64,000 bases of DNA from Alienimonas californiensis (GCF_007743815.1 NZ_CP036265.1:1602313-1666312); one strand, 5' to 3'; shown: positions 26,820-36,164, counted from the stretch's first letter. Notes: generated by a model from the sequence alone, not told the origin. Made by a program: numbers and translations.

Positions 26820-29800
26820 ATGTCCGCCGCCGCTTCGACCCCGGAGATGTCGCTCGATCCGACCGCACCCCCGGCCGCCCCGCTCACCGACCCCGCGGGC
26901 GCCTCGCCCACCGACCCGGGGCCGACCGACCCGGGGCCGACCGAACCGGGGCCGGACGACGCGGGAGCGACGGAGCCGACGCCGGGGAAGCGGTGCCCGC
27001 AGTGTCGCTCCGCGTTGCCGGCGGACGCGCCGGCGGGGCTGTGCCCGCGGTGTTTGCTGTCGGGCGGGTTGATGTCGCAGCTGGGGTCCGCGACGGCGGG
27101 CGCCCCGGGGCGGTTCGTGGCGCCGGGGTTGGAGGAACTGGCGGAGCACTTCCCCGACCTCGATTTGCAGGCGATGCTCGGCCGCGGGGGGATGGGGGCG
27201 GTCTACAAGGCCCGGCAGGCGAAGCTGGACCGGGTGGTCGCGTTGAAGGTGCTCCCGCCGGAGGTCGGCCGCGACGACGCCTTCGCGGAGCGGTTCCTGC
27301 GTGAGGCCCGCACGCTGGCCCGGCTGAACCATCCGCACATCGTGCAGGTATACGACTTCGGCCAGACGACCCCGCCGCCCGGCCCCAATGGGGAGCCGCG
27401 GGAGGGGCTCTTTTATTTCCTGATGGAATACGTCGACGGGGCGAACCTGCGGGACGTCATGCAGCGTGCCGCGGACGACGGGGGCGGGCCGGTGGCCCCG
27501 GCGAAGGCGTTGGAAATCGTGCGACAGATCTGCGCCGCGCTGCAGTTCGCCCACGCCCGCGGGATCGTGCACCGGGACGTGAAGCCGGAGAACATTCTGC
27601 TGGATCCGAAGGGCGACGACGGCCGCGGGACGGTCAAAATCGCGGACTTCGGCCTGGCGAAGCTCGGCCGCGGCGAAGATCTGGCGACCGGCACGCCGTG
27701 GACCCTCACCGGCACACGGCAGGCGATGGGCACGCCGCACTATATGGCGCCGGAGCAGATGCGCGGCACGCGGGACGTGGACCACCGGGCGGACATTTAT
27801 TCCCTCGGCGTGGTCTTCTACGAACTGCTGACCGGCGAACTGCCACTGGGCCGCTTCGCCCCGCCCTCGCGGTTCTTCAAGGGGAAGGGCGATCCCGACG
27901 TCCGCCTGGACGACATCGTCCTCAAGGCGTTGGAGGGGGAGCCGGCGAAGCGGTATCAAAGCGTCTCCGACGTGCGGGCCGCGGTGGACAGCCTGGGCCT
28001 GCCCAACGACCCGGCGACCCCGCAGATCGGCGACCTCGATCTCTCCCCCTCGCCCGGTTCGCCTGATTCGCCGTCGCCGTTAGGCGGCGCGCCCTCCGGC
28101 AATGTGCGGGTGACGCTCGGCGGGGCGGCGCCGCTCCGTGCGGGGGGCGGGTACGGCCAGCGGGCGGGGGCCGGGGCGCTGGCCGCGGCGGGCGGGTTGG
28201 CGGCGGTCGGCGGAGCGACCTGCGTGTTGGTCGCCCTGTTCCTCGCCAGCGGTCCCGCCTGGGAGGAACTGGTCGCCTTAGGCACGATCGCCGCGCTCCT
28301 CGGGACGCTGTTTCACCTGACGTTCGCCGTCGCGGAGCGAGCGCGGCGGGCGGACGACCCCGGCGGCGCCGGGCGGTTCTTCGGCCCCGCATTGCGGGAT
28401 CTGCTGGGGGCCGCCTGGTTGCCGACGGCGGCGGGCACGGGATCCGGGCTGGCGTTGAGGGTGCTCGAGACGGATGCCTACGCCGGATCGCTGGGCGGCG
28501 GCCTCGTGGCGGTGGGCCTCGCCGTGTGGCAAACCGCAGCGGGAACCAAGCCGCCCACCTGGTGGCCCGGCGTGTGGGGCTGGTACGACCGCCCGCCGCT
28601 CGACCCGGTTCCCGATCCCCCGCCCGCGTCGCCGCGGCCGGCGACGGCGGTTCCTCAGCACGCTGACCCGGCGGCGCGGGCCATCCCGAACGCCCCCGAC
28701 GCCCGCCGGGCCGCGGAGGTGCGGCGGAACCTGCGGGTCGTCGCCTCCCTACTGGTGGGTCTGGCCGGGGCGGCGCTGGCGCTGGGCGTGGCGCTGGTCG
28801 TCGCCAGCCCCTTCCACTACGGACCGAGAGCGGACGATCCGCTGGTCGTCGGGCTGCTGTGCGCGATGCTCGGCGGCGGCGTGCGGGGGGTCGGGGGGAT
28901 GCTGCTGTCGGTTCGACCGACCGAGCGGCCGTCGACGGCCTGGCAACGCTGGTTCGCGTCGAACGCCTGGGAGGCGAGCGACGGACAATGGGTGCAGATC
29001 GACTCCGCCGTCTGGCTGGTCGACGTGTGGGATTGCCTCGTCACCGCCCTGTGGACCGCCGCGGCGACCGCCTTCATCGCCCTGCCGCTGGCGATCCTGT
29101 TCGGGGGGGATGAGGTCCCGCTGTGGGGCGCGCCGTTCGGGCTGGCGGCGGCGGGGTGGGTGACGCTGCGGCGGCAGACGGCGCCGATCTGGTGGCCGCC
29201 GGGCTGGGGCTGGCGTTCGGAGCGGGGCGAAACGCTGGGCGGCGTCGGGGCGGTCGTGGGGATCGTCAGCCGCTGGCCGATCGTCCGCACCCTGCCCGGC
29301 GGGCTGAGCCGACCGGCGATCTGGGCGGCGGTCTGGCTGCTGACGATCCCCGCGGCGGGGCTCAGCTGGATCGTCACGGTGGAAACGACCCCGGGGCCGA
29401 ACGACGTGCCCCCGCTCGTGCTGCTCTTTCTGTTCGCCCTGAGCTGCGCGGCGGTCGCCGCCCCGCTGACCGTCCCGCTGCTGGGCTGGGCGGCGGTGCG
29501 GCAGGTGCGGACCTCACGGGCCCGCGGCGACGACCCGCCGGTCCGCGGCCGCCGGCTGGCGGTATTCTGCACCTGGCTGGTGCCCGCGGCCCTGATCGTC
29601 GGGACGTTCGCCGCGGCCTTCGGCGGGGGGATCAGCGTGTGGTACTGGGAGTTCGACGGTGCCGCCGGGCTGACGCAGGGCGAACAGGATCTGAACGTCG
29701 CCCTCGCCTCCGTCACCGGCGGCGTGATCGGGCTGGGTCTCGCCGTGCTGTTGTGGGTGAAGCTCAGCCGGCTCAGCCGCGGCCCGGTTCCCCCGCCGAT

Positions 29801-31385
29801 GCGACCCGAACCGCCCCCCGGCGCTCCGCACGACACCGGCGCCGGGCTGAGTCGGGTGTTCCGTCCGCGGGTCGATCCGGAGACCGGCCGCCGGCAGTGG
29901 GGGGAGACGGTCGCCGCCGTGTGCGCCGCGACGGTCGTGCTGCTGGCCGCCCTGTGGTGGTGGACGTCGCCGCACCTGGAGACCGACGGGGCCGTCTCCC
30001 ACGGGACCCACCGGAGCCAGCGGGTTGAGGAAGGATCGACCGCGGACGCCTTCGCGAACGTCGTGGTCGGCCAATCCGCGGACGGCACGCACCAAACCGC
30101 CATGCCGGACCTCGCCCGCCACCTGTCCTGGCGGGTGTTCGCCGAGGTGGACCGGGCGAACAACCTGCCCTGGTATGCCCGGCTGCGGCTCACCCCCAGT
30201 TGGGTCGACGGATTGAAGCTGAACCCGGGGCAGGTCGAGGGGCTGGAGGCCGCCGCCAACCGCGTCCGCCGCGAGTGGGCCGCGCTGGTGGCCGCGGAGG
30301 CGACGGCGACCGTCAACGAGGTCGGCTCCGTCACCTTCCGCTTCCCGGACCTCTTTCAGCGGGAGCAGCGGTGGGAGCGGGAGTTCTACGACGAGGTCGA
30401 CCCGCTGCTGAGCGTTCCCCAGCAGACGGCCCTGCGGAAGCGACTGATGTTCGGCAACGATATGCCGTCTAGCGTCGTCGAGCCGAACCCCACCGAAACC
30501 TCGCTGTTGCCGGTCGGGACGTACACCACGCAGATCACGCTGGGCCGGCAGGGGGAGTGGTACGACACGATTTATGCGACCGGCCGCCAGCACATCCCCG
30601 CGAAATCGGCGGAGACCCCCGCCCGCACCCTGCCGCCCCGGCTGCGGTTCCTCGAGGGGGCGCTGGAGCGGGTCAAGCGGGGCGAACCGGCGTTCCCGGA
30701 CCCCGCCGCCGAGGAGGCCCGCCAGGCCGCCGCCGACGTCCAATCGAATCCGGCGCCGACCGGTCTGGAAACGTACACCGGCCCGGTGTTCGAGCTGCAT
30801 CGCAGTCCGAACGACCCGTGGTACGGCCGGCTGAGCGTGCCCGCCGAAGACCGGCGGGTCCTCGGGCTGACGGACGCCCAGGCCATCGTGCTGACCGACG
30901 CCGCCAACGCCGTCCGCCGCCAGTGGGGCGAGGCGATCGCCGCCGGCGTGACCGCGGAGCGACGGGAGGACGGGGCGGTGCAGTTCCGCTTCCCGAGCCT
31001 CGACGCCCAAGCCGAACGGTGGGAGCGGGAGTTCTGGGCGACGCTCGCCCCGGCGTTCGACCCGGCCCGGCAGACGGCGCTGCGGGACCGGATTCACTTC
31101 AAGCCGCACTCCGCGGAGGTCGCGACGTACCCGAACGTCGGGTTCACGCTGCTGGTCCCCGTGGGCGTCGACGCCCTGCGCGACGTGACCGTGGCGAAGT
31201 ACGGCGACTGGTACGACCTGCTCGGACCTCCGGTGCAGGGGGGGAACGGGCGGGGGCTGTCCGAACTGCCGCCGGCCCTGCGGTTCCTCGACGCCGCCGT
31301 GGACCGCGTCGTCCGCGGCGAGCCGGCGTTCCCCGCCCCGGAGGGAACAGCCCCGGCGACGGGCGCCGCGGACGCGACGCCGTAA
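26820..31385 (+). CDS. Large membrane Ser/Thr protein kinase with zinc ribbon and duplicated C-terminal domain
   Basis: This 1521-residue protein has a Pro/Thr/Asp-rich start with DPGPTDPGPTEPGP repeats, then a zinc-ribbon-like CPQC-x10-CPRC pair (about residues 59-75). The kinase domain (~115-390) has GRGGMGAVYKA, VALKVL with the ATP lysine, HRDVKPEN (~251), ADFGLAK and MAPEQMRG. A Pro-rich linker and many hydrophobic helices follow (~450-1060). The last ~430 residues hold two copies of an unrecognised domain (about 1090-1295 and 1314-1510) with shared WYxRLxxxP, AANxVRRxW, RWEREF and GEWYD/GDWYD motifs. It should phosphorylate proteins in the cytoplasm in response to a signal at the membrane. 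ATG 26820 has no clear ribosome site. Confidence 0.85.
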   Translation: MSAAASTPEMSLDPTAPPAAPLTDPAGASPTDPGPTDPGPTEPGPDDAGATEPTPGKRCPQCRSALPADAPAGLCPRCLLSGGLMSQLGSATAGAPGRFVAPGLEELAEHFPDLDLQAMLGRGGMGAVYKARQAKLDRVVALKVLPPEVGRDDAFAERFLREARTLARLNHPHIVQVYDFGQTTPPPGPNGEPREGLFYFLMEYVDGANLRDVMQRAADDGGGPVAPAKALEIVRQICAALQFAHARGIVHRDVKPENILLDPKGDDGRGTVKIADFGLAKLGRGEDLATGTPWTLTGTRQAMGTPHYMAPEQMRGTRDVDHRADIYSLGVVFYELLTGELPLGRFAPPSRFFKGKGDPDVRLDDIVLKALEGEPAKRYQSVSDVRAAVDSLGLPNDPATPQIGDLDLSPSPGSPDSPSPLGGAPSGNVRVTLGGAAPLRAGGGYGQRAGAGALAAAGGLAAVGGATCVLVALFLASGPAWEELVALGTIAALLGTLFHLTFAVAERARRADDPGGAGRFFGPALRDLLGAAWLPTAAGTGSGLALRVLETDAYAGSLGGGLVAVGLAVWQTAAGTKPPTWWPGVWGWYDRPPLDPVPDPPPASPRPATAVPQHADPAARAIPNAPDARRAAEVRRNLRVVASLLVGLAGAALALGVALVVASPFHYGPRADDPLVVGLLCAMLGGGVRGVGGMLLSVRPTERPSTAWQRWFASNAWEASDGQWVQIDSAVWLVDVWDCLVTALWTAAATAFIALPLAILFGGDEVPLWGAPFGLAAAGWVTLRRQTAPIWWPPGWGWRSERGETLGGVGAVVGIVSRWPIVRTLPGGLSRPAIWAAVWLLTIPAAGLSWIVTVETTPGPNDVPPLVLLFLFALSCAAVAAPLTVPLLGWAAVRQVRTSRARGDDPPVRGRRLAVFCTWLVPAALIVGTFAAAFGGGISVWYWEFDGAAGLTQGEQDLNVALASVTGGVIGLGLAVLLWVKLSRLSRGPVPPPMRPEPPPGAPHDTGAGLSRVFRPRVDPETGRRQWGETVAAVCAATVVLLAALWWWTSPHLETDGAVSHGTHRSQRVEEGSTADAFANVVVGQSADGTHQTAMPDLARHLSWRVFAEVDRANNLPWYARLRLTPSWVDGLKLNPGQVEGLEAAANRVRREWAALVAAEATATVNEVGSVTFRFPDLFQREQRWEREFYDEVDPLLSVPQQTALRKRLMFGNDMPSSVVEPNPTETSLLPVGTYTTQITLGRQGEWYDTIYATGRQHIPAKSAETPARTLPPRLRFLEGALERVKRGEPAFPDPAAEEARQAAADVQSNPAPTGLETYTGPVFELHRSPNDPWYGRLSVPAEDRRVLGLTDAQAIVLTDAANAVRRQWGEAIAAGVTAERREDGAVQFRFPSLDAQAERWEREFWATLAPAFDPARQTALRDRIHFKPHSAEVATYPNVGFTLLVPVGVDALRDVTVAKYGDWYDLLGPPVQGGNGRGLSELPPALRFLDAAVDRVVRGEPAFPAPEGTAPATGAADATP

Positions 31386-31412
31386 CGCGGAGGCCCCGCG
31401 GGGCCTCCGCGT
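31385..31412. terminator. 28-bp perfect palindrome at the end of the kinase gene
   Basis: A perfect palindrome with core GAGGCCCCGCGGGGCCTC begins at the kinase stop codon. It matches the palindrome at 14801-14832. No T-tract follows. Confidence 0.65.
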
Positions 31413-31457
31413 GAGGGAAGCGTTACGCGGCGGGGTCTTGCCGATACACTCGCCCGC

Positions 31458-31901
31458 ATGTCCGATTCGCTCTCCAACGCCTCCGAACCGTTCCCGCTGC
31501 CCGCCGCGGACGATCCGCACTTTGCGGAGGAGATCCTCGCTCAGGTCAGGGCGGTGCTGGAGGAGTGTGAAAAGAAGACCCGGCCGCCGGAGGTCGTGCC
31601 GTACCGGGACCAGTTGTTCGCCCTGTTCGCCGCCGCCTTCGACGCCGGTCTGACGGAGGACCCGGACGAACGCGCCGAGCCGTCGACGACGGGCGACGCC
31701 CCGCCGGAGGACCTGTCGGCGGACGGGCTGTGCAAGGCGCTGGGGGAGCAGTGGGGCCTCGCCGCCGCCGCCCGGGCGAACCCGGAGGAGGGCCCGGCGC
31801 TGTCGCAGGCTCACGTCGCCAAAGTGCGTTTATTGTTAAGTCTGATGCACCTGTGGACGAACTGGGACCTCGCCTGGCGCCGCTGGCCGGACTACCACTA
31901 A
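31458..31901 (+). CDS. Hypothetical protein (147 aa)
   Basis: No family was recognised. The product is acidic, helical in character and probably cytoplasmic: AEEILAQVRAVLEECEKKTR near the start and AHVAKVRLLLSLMHLWTNWD at the end are likely amphipathic helices. ATG 31458 is near the beginning of the frame. It follows the kinase gene by 72 nt on the same strand, with a palindrome between. A terminator-like hairpin follows at 31956. It may be restricted to planctomycetes. Confidence 0.6.
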   Translation: MSDSLSNASEPFPLPAADDPHFAEEILAQVRAVLEECEKKTRPPEVVPYRDQLFALFAAAFDAGLTEDPDERAEPSTTGDAPPEDLSADGLCKALGEQWGLAAAARANPEEGPALSQAHVAKVRLLLSLMHLWTNWDLAWRRWPDYH

Positions 31902-31931
31902 CCGGTTCGCCGCTGGCCGGTTCGCCGCTGG
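31902..31931 (+). repeat. 15-bp tandem repeat just after the 147-aa gene
   Basis: ccggttcgccgctgg occurs twice in perfect tandem (31902-31916 and 31917-31931) directly after the stop codon. A related cgccgctggccgg lies in the last codons of the gene, so the repeat may have grown by slippage from coding sequence. Confidence 0.7.
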
Positions 31932-31955
31932 ACGAACCGCCGCGGCCGGCGGACG

Positions 31956-31978
31956 AAACTTCGGTTTCCCGAAGTTTT
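31956..31978 (+). terminator. Terminator-like hairpin after the 147-aa gene
   Basis: AAACTTCGG (31956-31964) pairs with CCGAAGTTT (31969-31977) around TTTC, with one more T after the stem. The T-tract is short and mostly within the stem, so function is only likely. Confidence 0.5.
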
Positions 31979-32032
31979 GCCGTCGCGTAAAGTCCTCCTC
32001 GTCGATCCTCACGGTACGATCTTTCCTCTGTC

Positions 32033-33028
32033 ATGCTGCCGCTCCCGACGGACCGGGCCGCCCAGTCGGACGCCGCGCCTCCCCGCTCGCCTGCCAAGGC
32101 CGGCGGCCGCGCGATCACAGACACCTTCAGACGAGACCGAATGAACGACGGCCGGGCAAAGACCGCGGTGGCGCCGCCCGAGGCGTCGCATGATGCGGTC
32201 GTGGCGGCCGGGATGGGGGTCTACGACTTCGATCTGATGGCCGGCGCCACGGCGTGGTCGGCGCACGCGCTGAAGATCTACGGCGGGTTCGACGCCCCGC
32301 CCACCACGGTGCAGTTGCGGGCGCGGGTGCATCCGCTGGACTGGCCCAAGCTGTACGCCGCCCGGCTGGACGCCGACCGCCACGCCGCCCGCTTTCTCGC
32401 GGAGCGGACGTCCGCCGCGGGCGCACCGGGCGACGACCCGGCGTCCGCCGTCGCGCCGCCCCCGCTGTCGACCGACGTGCTGCACCGGATCATCCGGCCG
32501 GACGGGGCGTTGCGGTGGGTGCGGGCCACGGGAGAGTATCAGTTCAGCCCGGACGGCACGCCGCGGCGGAGCGTGGGCGTGCTGCGGGACGTGACCGAGG
32601 AGATGAGCGAACGGGCCCGCCTCGCCGCGGAGATCGAACGCGGTCGCGGCGCCCTCGCCGCCGCCGGTCTGGGAACCTTCGACTTCGACGCCCGCACCGA
32701 CGCGGTCCGCTGGGACGGCGCCACCAAACGCATCTTCGGCCTGCCCGACGACACTCCGGACGAGCGCCCGCTGGCGGAGGTGCTGGAGCTGTTTCACCCC
32801 GAGGACCGCGAACCGATCTGCGTGGCGATCGGTCGCTCCCTGAGCCCGCACACCGGCGGCCGCTACGAGGCCAACCATCGCATCGTCCGGCCGGACGGCG
32901 CCGTGCGGCACGTCGCTTGGCGGTCCATCGTCGAATTCGCCGAGGGCTTCGACGGCCGCCACCCGATCCGCAGCGTCGGCACCGTCGAAGACGTCACCGA
33001 CCGCCCCAACGCGCCGGTCGCCGAGTAG
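32033..33028 (+). CDS. Two-PAS-domain protein without an output domain
   Basis: The 331-residue product has two PAS_3-type domains (about residues 55-200 and 210-320). The first has GVYDFDLMAGATAWSAHALK and the second GTFDFDARTDAVRWDGATKR; each ends with a VGVLRDVTEE or VGTVEDVTDR motif typical of a PAC segment. No kinase, GGDEF or receiver domain follows. Such proteins may bind a ligand and act through a partner. ATG 32141 is an alternative start that would remove 36 low-complexity residues. Most of its neighbours do not suggest a partner; the large kinase lies two genes upstream. Confidence 0.75.
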   Translation: MLPLPTDRAAQSDAAPPRSPAKAGGRAITDTFRRDRMNDGRAKTAVAPPEASHDAVVAAGMGVYDFDLMAGATAWSAHALKIYGGFDAPPTTVQLRARVHPLDWPKLYAARLDADRHAARFLAERTSAAGAPGDDPASAVAPPPLSTDVLHRIIRPDGALRWVRATGEYQFSPDGTPRRSVGVLRDVTEEMSERARLAAEIERGRGALAAAGLGTFDFDARTDAVRWDGATKRIFGLPDDTPDERPLAEVLELFHPEDREPICVAIGRSLSPHTGGRYEANHRIVRPDGAVRHVAWRSIVEFAEGFDGRHPIRSVGTVEDVTDRPNAPVAE

Positions 33029-33061
33029 GGCATCGCCCCGCGCAGCGTCGCGGTTTCTCTG

Positions 33062-33120
33062 TGAGCCCGAAGCGCAAGCGAGGGTGGACGGCTCCGACCC
33101 TCGCTTGCGCTTCGGGCTCA
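33062..33120. repeat. Dispersed inverted repeat (family B)
   Basis: GAGCCCGAAGCGCAAGCGAG is matched by CTCGCTTGCGCTTCGGGCTC at the other end, with a short centre. It lies between the PAS protein and the minus-strand membrane protein. Confidence 0.85.
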
Positions 33121-33144
33121 TATCGAAGTCGCCCGCCCCGCTGC

Positions 33145-33546
33145 TCACAGCGTCGCGGCCGCCCCGTAGATCAGGAACAGGGCGACGAACAGGACGTTCA
33201 GCAGGACGTACCCCGCCGTCAGCCACCAGGCGGTGAGGTGTTCCTGCACGTCGAAGGCGCCCAGTAAACAGAGCCGCGCCCCCCAGAACAGCGCCAGGTA
33301 GCCGCACACCGCCCGGGCCAGCGGGGTGCCGGCGGCCAACTCCCCCGGCAGCCCCGCGGCGATCAACCCGAACGCCAGAATCGTGCCGAACGTATAGAGG
33401 GCGTAGGTCCAATACATCTGCCGATGCAGCCCCGGCAAACCGCCGAGGGCCGTCTTCCATTCCAACCGAAACGGCACCAGGGCCGAGGCAATTAAGATGC
33501 CCAACTGGCCGATCCCCGCCAGCCGCACACAGGTTTCGAGAGTCAT
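33145..33546 (-). CDS. Small multi-span membrane protein (133 aa)
   Basis: No family was recognised. The protein has about four hydrophobic segments: VRLAGIGQLGILIASALVPF, YALYTFGTILAFGLIAAGLP, AVCGYLALFWGARLCLLGAF and AGYVLLNVLFVALFLIYGAA. It should be an inner-membrane protein. It lies on the same strand downstream of the wax-synthase-like gene, separated by an inverted repeat, and may belong to the same unit. Confidence 0.65.
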   Translation of the reverse strand: MTLETCVRLAGIGQLGILIASALVPFRLEWKTALGGLPGLHRQMYWTYALYTFGTILAFGLIAAGLPGELAAGTPLARAVCGYLALFWGARLCLLGAFDVQEHLTAWWLTAGYVLLNVLFVALFLIYGAAATL

Positions 33547-33581
33547 TTTACAATCGTGGTCGAAGTCGGTTCACGCAGATC

Positions 33582-33665
33582 ACCAACCCGAAGCGTCAGC
33601 GAGGGAGCCGGCGTGCGCAGCACGTCGGCCTGCGGCCGACGCCCTCGCTGACGCTTCGGGTTGGT
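33582..33665. repeat. Inverted repeat with perfect 24-bp arms (family C)
   Basis: Arms at 33582-33605 and 33642-33665 are perfectly complementary (core CGAAGCGTCAGCGAGGG). A near-copy lies at 50413-50494. Both sit between genes and may be remnants of a small mobile repeat. Confidence 0.85.
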
Positions 33666-33686
33666 GGAGGGGGGAAGCACGTCTGC

Positions 33687-34496
33687 TCAACGTCCGATCA
33701 CGGAGAGCGTGAACGCCGCCGCCGGCCCGGCGGCCTCCGTGAGGAACGCCTCGGAGACCAGCAGGGGCGTCGGGAGAATCAGCCACGCCGCGGCGTATAA
33801 GCGGTTCGTCACACCGTTCAAGCGCCCGGCTTTCCGCAGTCGCCGTTCGAGCGTCACCCCGGCGCCCTGTAATAGGAAATAGAGAAACGGCCCGCCGTAG
33901 AACACGCCCGGCACGTCATAAACCGGCAGGGTCAGCGCCGCCTCGTGCACCGCCCCGCTGAGGGCGAACCCCGCCCACAACGCGACCCCCGGTGAGCATC
34001 GCCGGGCCAGCGGGAGGAAGACGGCGTCATGCGTCAGCCGCGCGAAGGCGGTGTTCCAGCGCCGACCCCAGAACTCCGCCAGCGTGGCGGCGCTCAGCGG
34101 GCGGTTCATCAGCGGTTCCGCATCGATCCCGCCCCGCCGGAGCAGGAGGGCGAGCAGATGAAACGCCCCGAAGTGCAGCCCGAAGACGAACCCCACCGCC
34201 GCGCACAGCCCGCCGATCAGCGGTTCGCCCTGTTCCGTCAGCCGCCCGCCGAGCAGAAACAGTCCCGCCCCCAGCAGCGTGAACGCCGCCCCGCGGAGCC
34301 ACTCGCCCTCCGCCAGCGGCTCGGCCGTTCCGAACAGGAACCGCCGCCGCTCCAACCCCGGCCAGAGCCACCAGAGCGCCTCCCGCCGCCACGGCCCCCG
34401 GGCGGGTCCGACGGCGACCGCCCAGCCCTTCGCCGCCAGCCACAACGCCGCGCACACGACCGCCAACCGGACGACGGGCTCGGCGGCGGCGGGCAT
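33687..34496 (-). CDS. Wax synthase / MBOAT-like membrane acyltransferase
   Basis: The 269-residue protein has many hydrophobic helices and the pattern FWGRRWNTAFARLTHDAVFL followed by GFALSGAVHEAALTLP. FWGRRWN and the histidine in SGAVHE are the core of the wax-synthase-like (MBOAT_2) domain. Such enzymes move acyl chains onto alcohols or other acceptors in the membrane. It is shorter than many relatives, but the core looks complete. A small membrane protein gene follows. The acceptor is unknown. Confidence 0.7.
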   Translation of the reverse strand: MPAAAEPVVRLAVVCAALWLAAKGWAVAVGPARGPWRREALWWLWPGLERRRFLFGTAEPLAEGEWLRGAAFTLLGAGLFLLGGRLTEQGEPLIGGLCAAVGFVFGLHFGAFHLLALLLRRGGIDAEPLMNRPLSAATLAEFWGRRWNTAFARLTHDAVFLPLARRCSPGVALWAGFALSGAVHEAALTLPVYDVPGVFYGGPFLYFLLQGAGVTLERRLRKAGRLNGVTNRLYAAAWLILPTPLLVSEAFLTEAAGPAAAFTLSVIGR

Positions 34497-34557
34497 CGAA
34501 ACTCCCCTTTCCCCCCGCCGACCGCCGAGAGGACCCGCAGTTCACGCCGTCGTCGTT

Positions 34558-34636
34558 CCCCCCTCGCCCCCTTTTGGGGGAGAGGGGCCGGGGGTGAGGG
34601 GGCAACTTTGGGGAGAGGGGCCGGGGGTGAGGGGGC
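34558..34636. repeat. Family A palindromic repeat plus a truncated second copy
   Basis: A full copy (34558-34602) with the CCCCCTTTTGGGGG centre is followed by a shorter copy (GGGGAGAGGGGCCGGGGGTG) at about 34609-34636. Confidence 0.8.
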
Positions 34637-34677
34637 AACGGCGCCCGATCGCCGTTCACGGTTCGGCGTTCAGGATC

Positions 34678-34750
34678 GGCAGCCCGAGGCGCCAGCCGAG
34701 GTGTGCAGGCATGGCAGGATCACCCGGCCTCGCTTGCGCTTCGGGCTCAC
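34678..34750. repeat. Family B inverted repeat
   Basis: GGCAGCCCGAGGCGCCAGCC is matched by CCTCGCTTGCGCTTCGGGCT at the far end. The arms are diverged, as in the copies at 37405-37476, 47650-47722 and 57260-57334. Confidence 0.7.
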
Positions 34751-34787
34751 TCTCTCGGAGCGGACGCGGGTGAACCGTGCGTCGCCC

Positions 34788-36164
34788 TCACCCCCGCGAA
34801 AACCGCCCCGGGGCGTAGGGGGCCGGGTCGACGTGCGGCTCGGCGCCGGTGACCAGTTCGGCGATCAGGCGGCCGGTGCCGGGGGCCAGCGACAGGCCGA
34901 GCATGTTGTGTCCGGCGGCGACGAACAGGTTCTCCGCCCGCTGCCCACGGCCGCCGGGGACCTTGCCGATCAGCGGGACGCCGTCCGGCGTCATCGGGCG
35001 CCAGCCGGCCCAGCGGTTGTCGCCGGTGGGGTGGTCGTCCGCCGGCGGCTCGGCGGGGACGTTGAGGAACCGGGAGGCCCCGCGGGTCAGCAGGGCCAGC
35101 CGGCGGCGGGCGATCGAGGGGTCGTAGCCGGCGAACTCCATGATGCTGCCCAGCCGCAGCGCCGCCGGGCGACGGACCCCGTCCTCCCCCCGCACCGGGC
35201 CGCCGGCGTGCGGGGTGACGGCTACCCGCACCTCCGGCAACAACAACGGCATCCGCGGCGCCGCGGCGGGGTCCAGACCGTGCTCGTCCAGGTGCAGGGT
35301 CATTGAATACCCCTTGCCCGGCGCCACCGGCACATACAGGCCCAGGGCCTGCTGAAAGTCCGGCGTCAACGCCCCGGCGGCGACCACCGCGGCGCTCGCG
35401 GGCTCCTCGCCGGCGCCCTTATCCGACGTGTATTGAACCCCCCGCACCCGGCCGTCCTCGACGCGGAAGCCGGTCACGGAGACGCCCTCACGGATCGTCA
35501 CCCCGCGGTCCGTCAGCGCCGCCCGCCAGCTTTTCATCAGGGCGTCCGGCCGCAGGTGGGCGTCCTCCTCGTAGAACCAGCCGCCGGCGACCTCGGGCTT
35601 CAACGCCGGTTCGAACTCCCGCAGCGCCGCGCCCTCCAGGCGGCGGGCGGGCAGGTCGAACCGCTCCGCGAGCAGCGCGTCGGTCTTGGCGTAGCCCGCG
35701 TGGGCCGCGGCTTCGCGGAAGGCGATCAGCAGACCGCGGGGTTCGAACTCGCAGTCCAGCGTCCCGCCGAGGTCGTCGTACAGCGAGCGGGAGGAGGCCA
35801 GCAGCGGGCCGAGCCCCCGGCCGGCCTCCACCGCGGCGGATTCGTTGCAGCGGGCGGCGAAGGCCAGCAGCCAGCGCCACAGCCGCGGGTCCCACCGCGG
35901 GGCGACCCGCAGCGGGGCGTCCTTCTGGAACAGGTTCCGCATCGCCTCCGCGAACACCCCCGGCCCGGCGGGCGGCAGCACGTGGCTGGGCGAGAGCAAC
36001 CCGCAGTTCCCGTGCGAGCACGCCGCCCCGAAGCGGTCCCGCTCCAGAATCGTCACCCGGCGCCCGGCCTCCGCCAGGTAATGGGCGCAGGCGGCGCCCA
36101 CGACGCCACCGCCAATAATGACCACCGGGGGCGCTTCGGGCATCACATCAGACATCACAGGCAA
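34788..36164 (-). CDS. D-amino-acid dehydrogenase-type FAD oxidoreductase (probable D-hydroxyproline dehydrogenase)
   Basis: The 458-residue protein has the FAD-binding motif VVIIGGGVVGAACAHYLAEA at its start and the DAO fold with GNCGLLSPSHVLPPAGPG, as in DadA-like enzymes. The end carries RPMTPDGVPLIGKVPG and GHNMLGLSLAPGTGRLIAEL. It would oxidise a D-amino acid, probably at the membrane. The gene for 4-hydroxyproline 2-epimerase lies 72 nt upstream on the same strand. In known pathways the epimerase makes cis-4-hydroxy-D-proline, which such an FAD enzyme then oxidises. The later pathway enzymes are not in the window. Confidence 0.85.
   Translation of the reverse strand: MPVMSDVMPEAPPVVIIGGGVVGAACAHYLAEAGRRVTILERDRFGAACSHGNCGLLSPSHVLPPAGPGVFAEAMRNLFQKDAPLRVAPRWDPRLWRWLLAFAARCNESAAVEAGRGLGPLLASSRSLYDDLGGTLDCEFEPRGLLIAFREAAAHAGYAKTDALLAERFDLPARRLEGAALREFEPALKPEVAGGWFYEEDAHLRPDALMKSWRAALTDRGVTIREGVSVTGFRVEDGRVRGVQYTSDKGAGEEPASAAVVAAGALTPDFQQALGLYVPVAPGKGYSMTLHLDEHGLDPAAAPRMPLLLPEVRVAVTPHAGGPVRGEDGVRRPAALRLGSIMEFAGYDPSIARRRLALLTRGASRFLNVPAEPPADDHPTGDNRWAGWRPMTPDGVPLIGKVPGGRGQRAENLFVAAGHNMLGLSLAPGTGRLIAELVTGAEPHVDPAPYAPGRFSRG

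Noticed and set aside
29514..31814. 766-codon frame antisense to the large kinase
   Set aside because: Arg/Gly/Pro/Ala-rich sequence typical of antisense frames, and it runs across the end of the kinase and the next gene.
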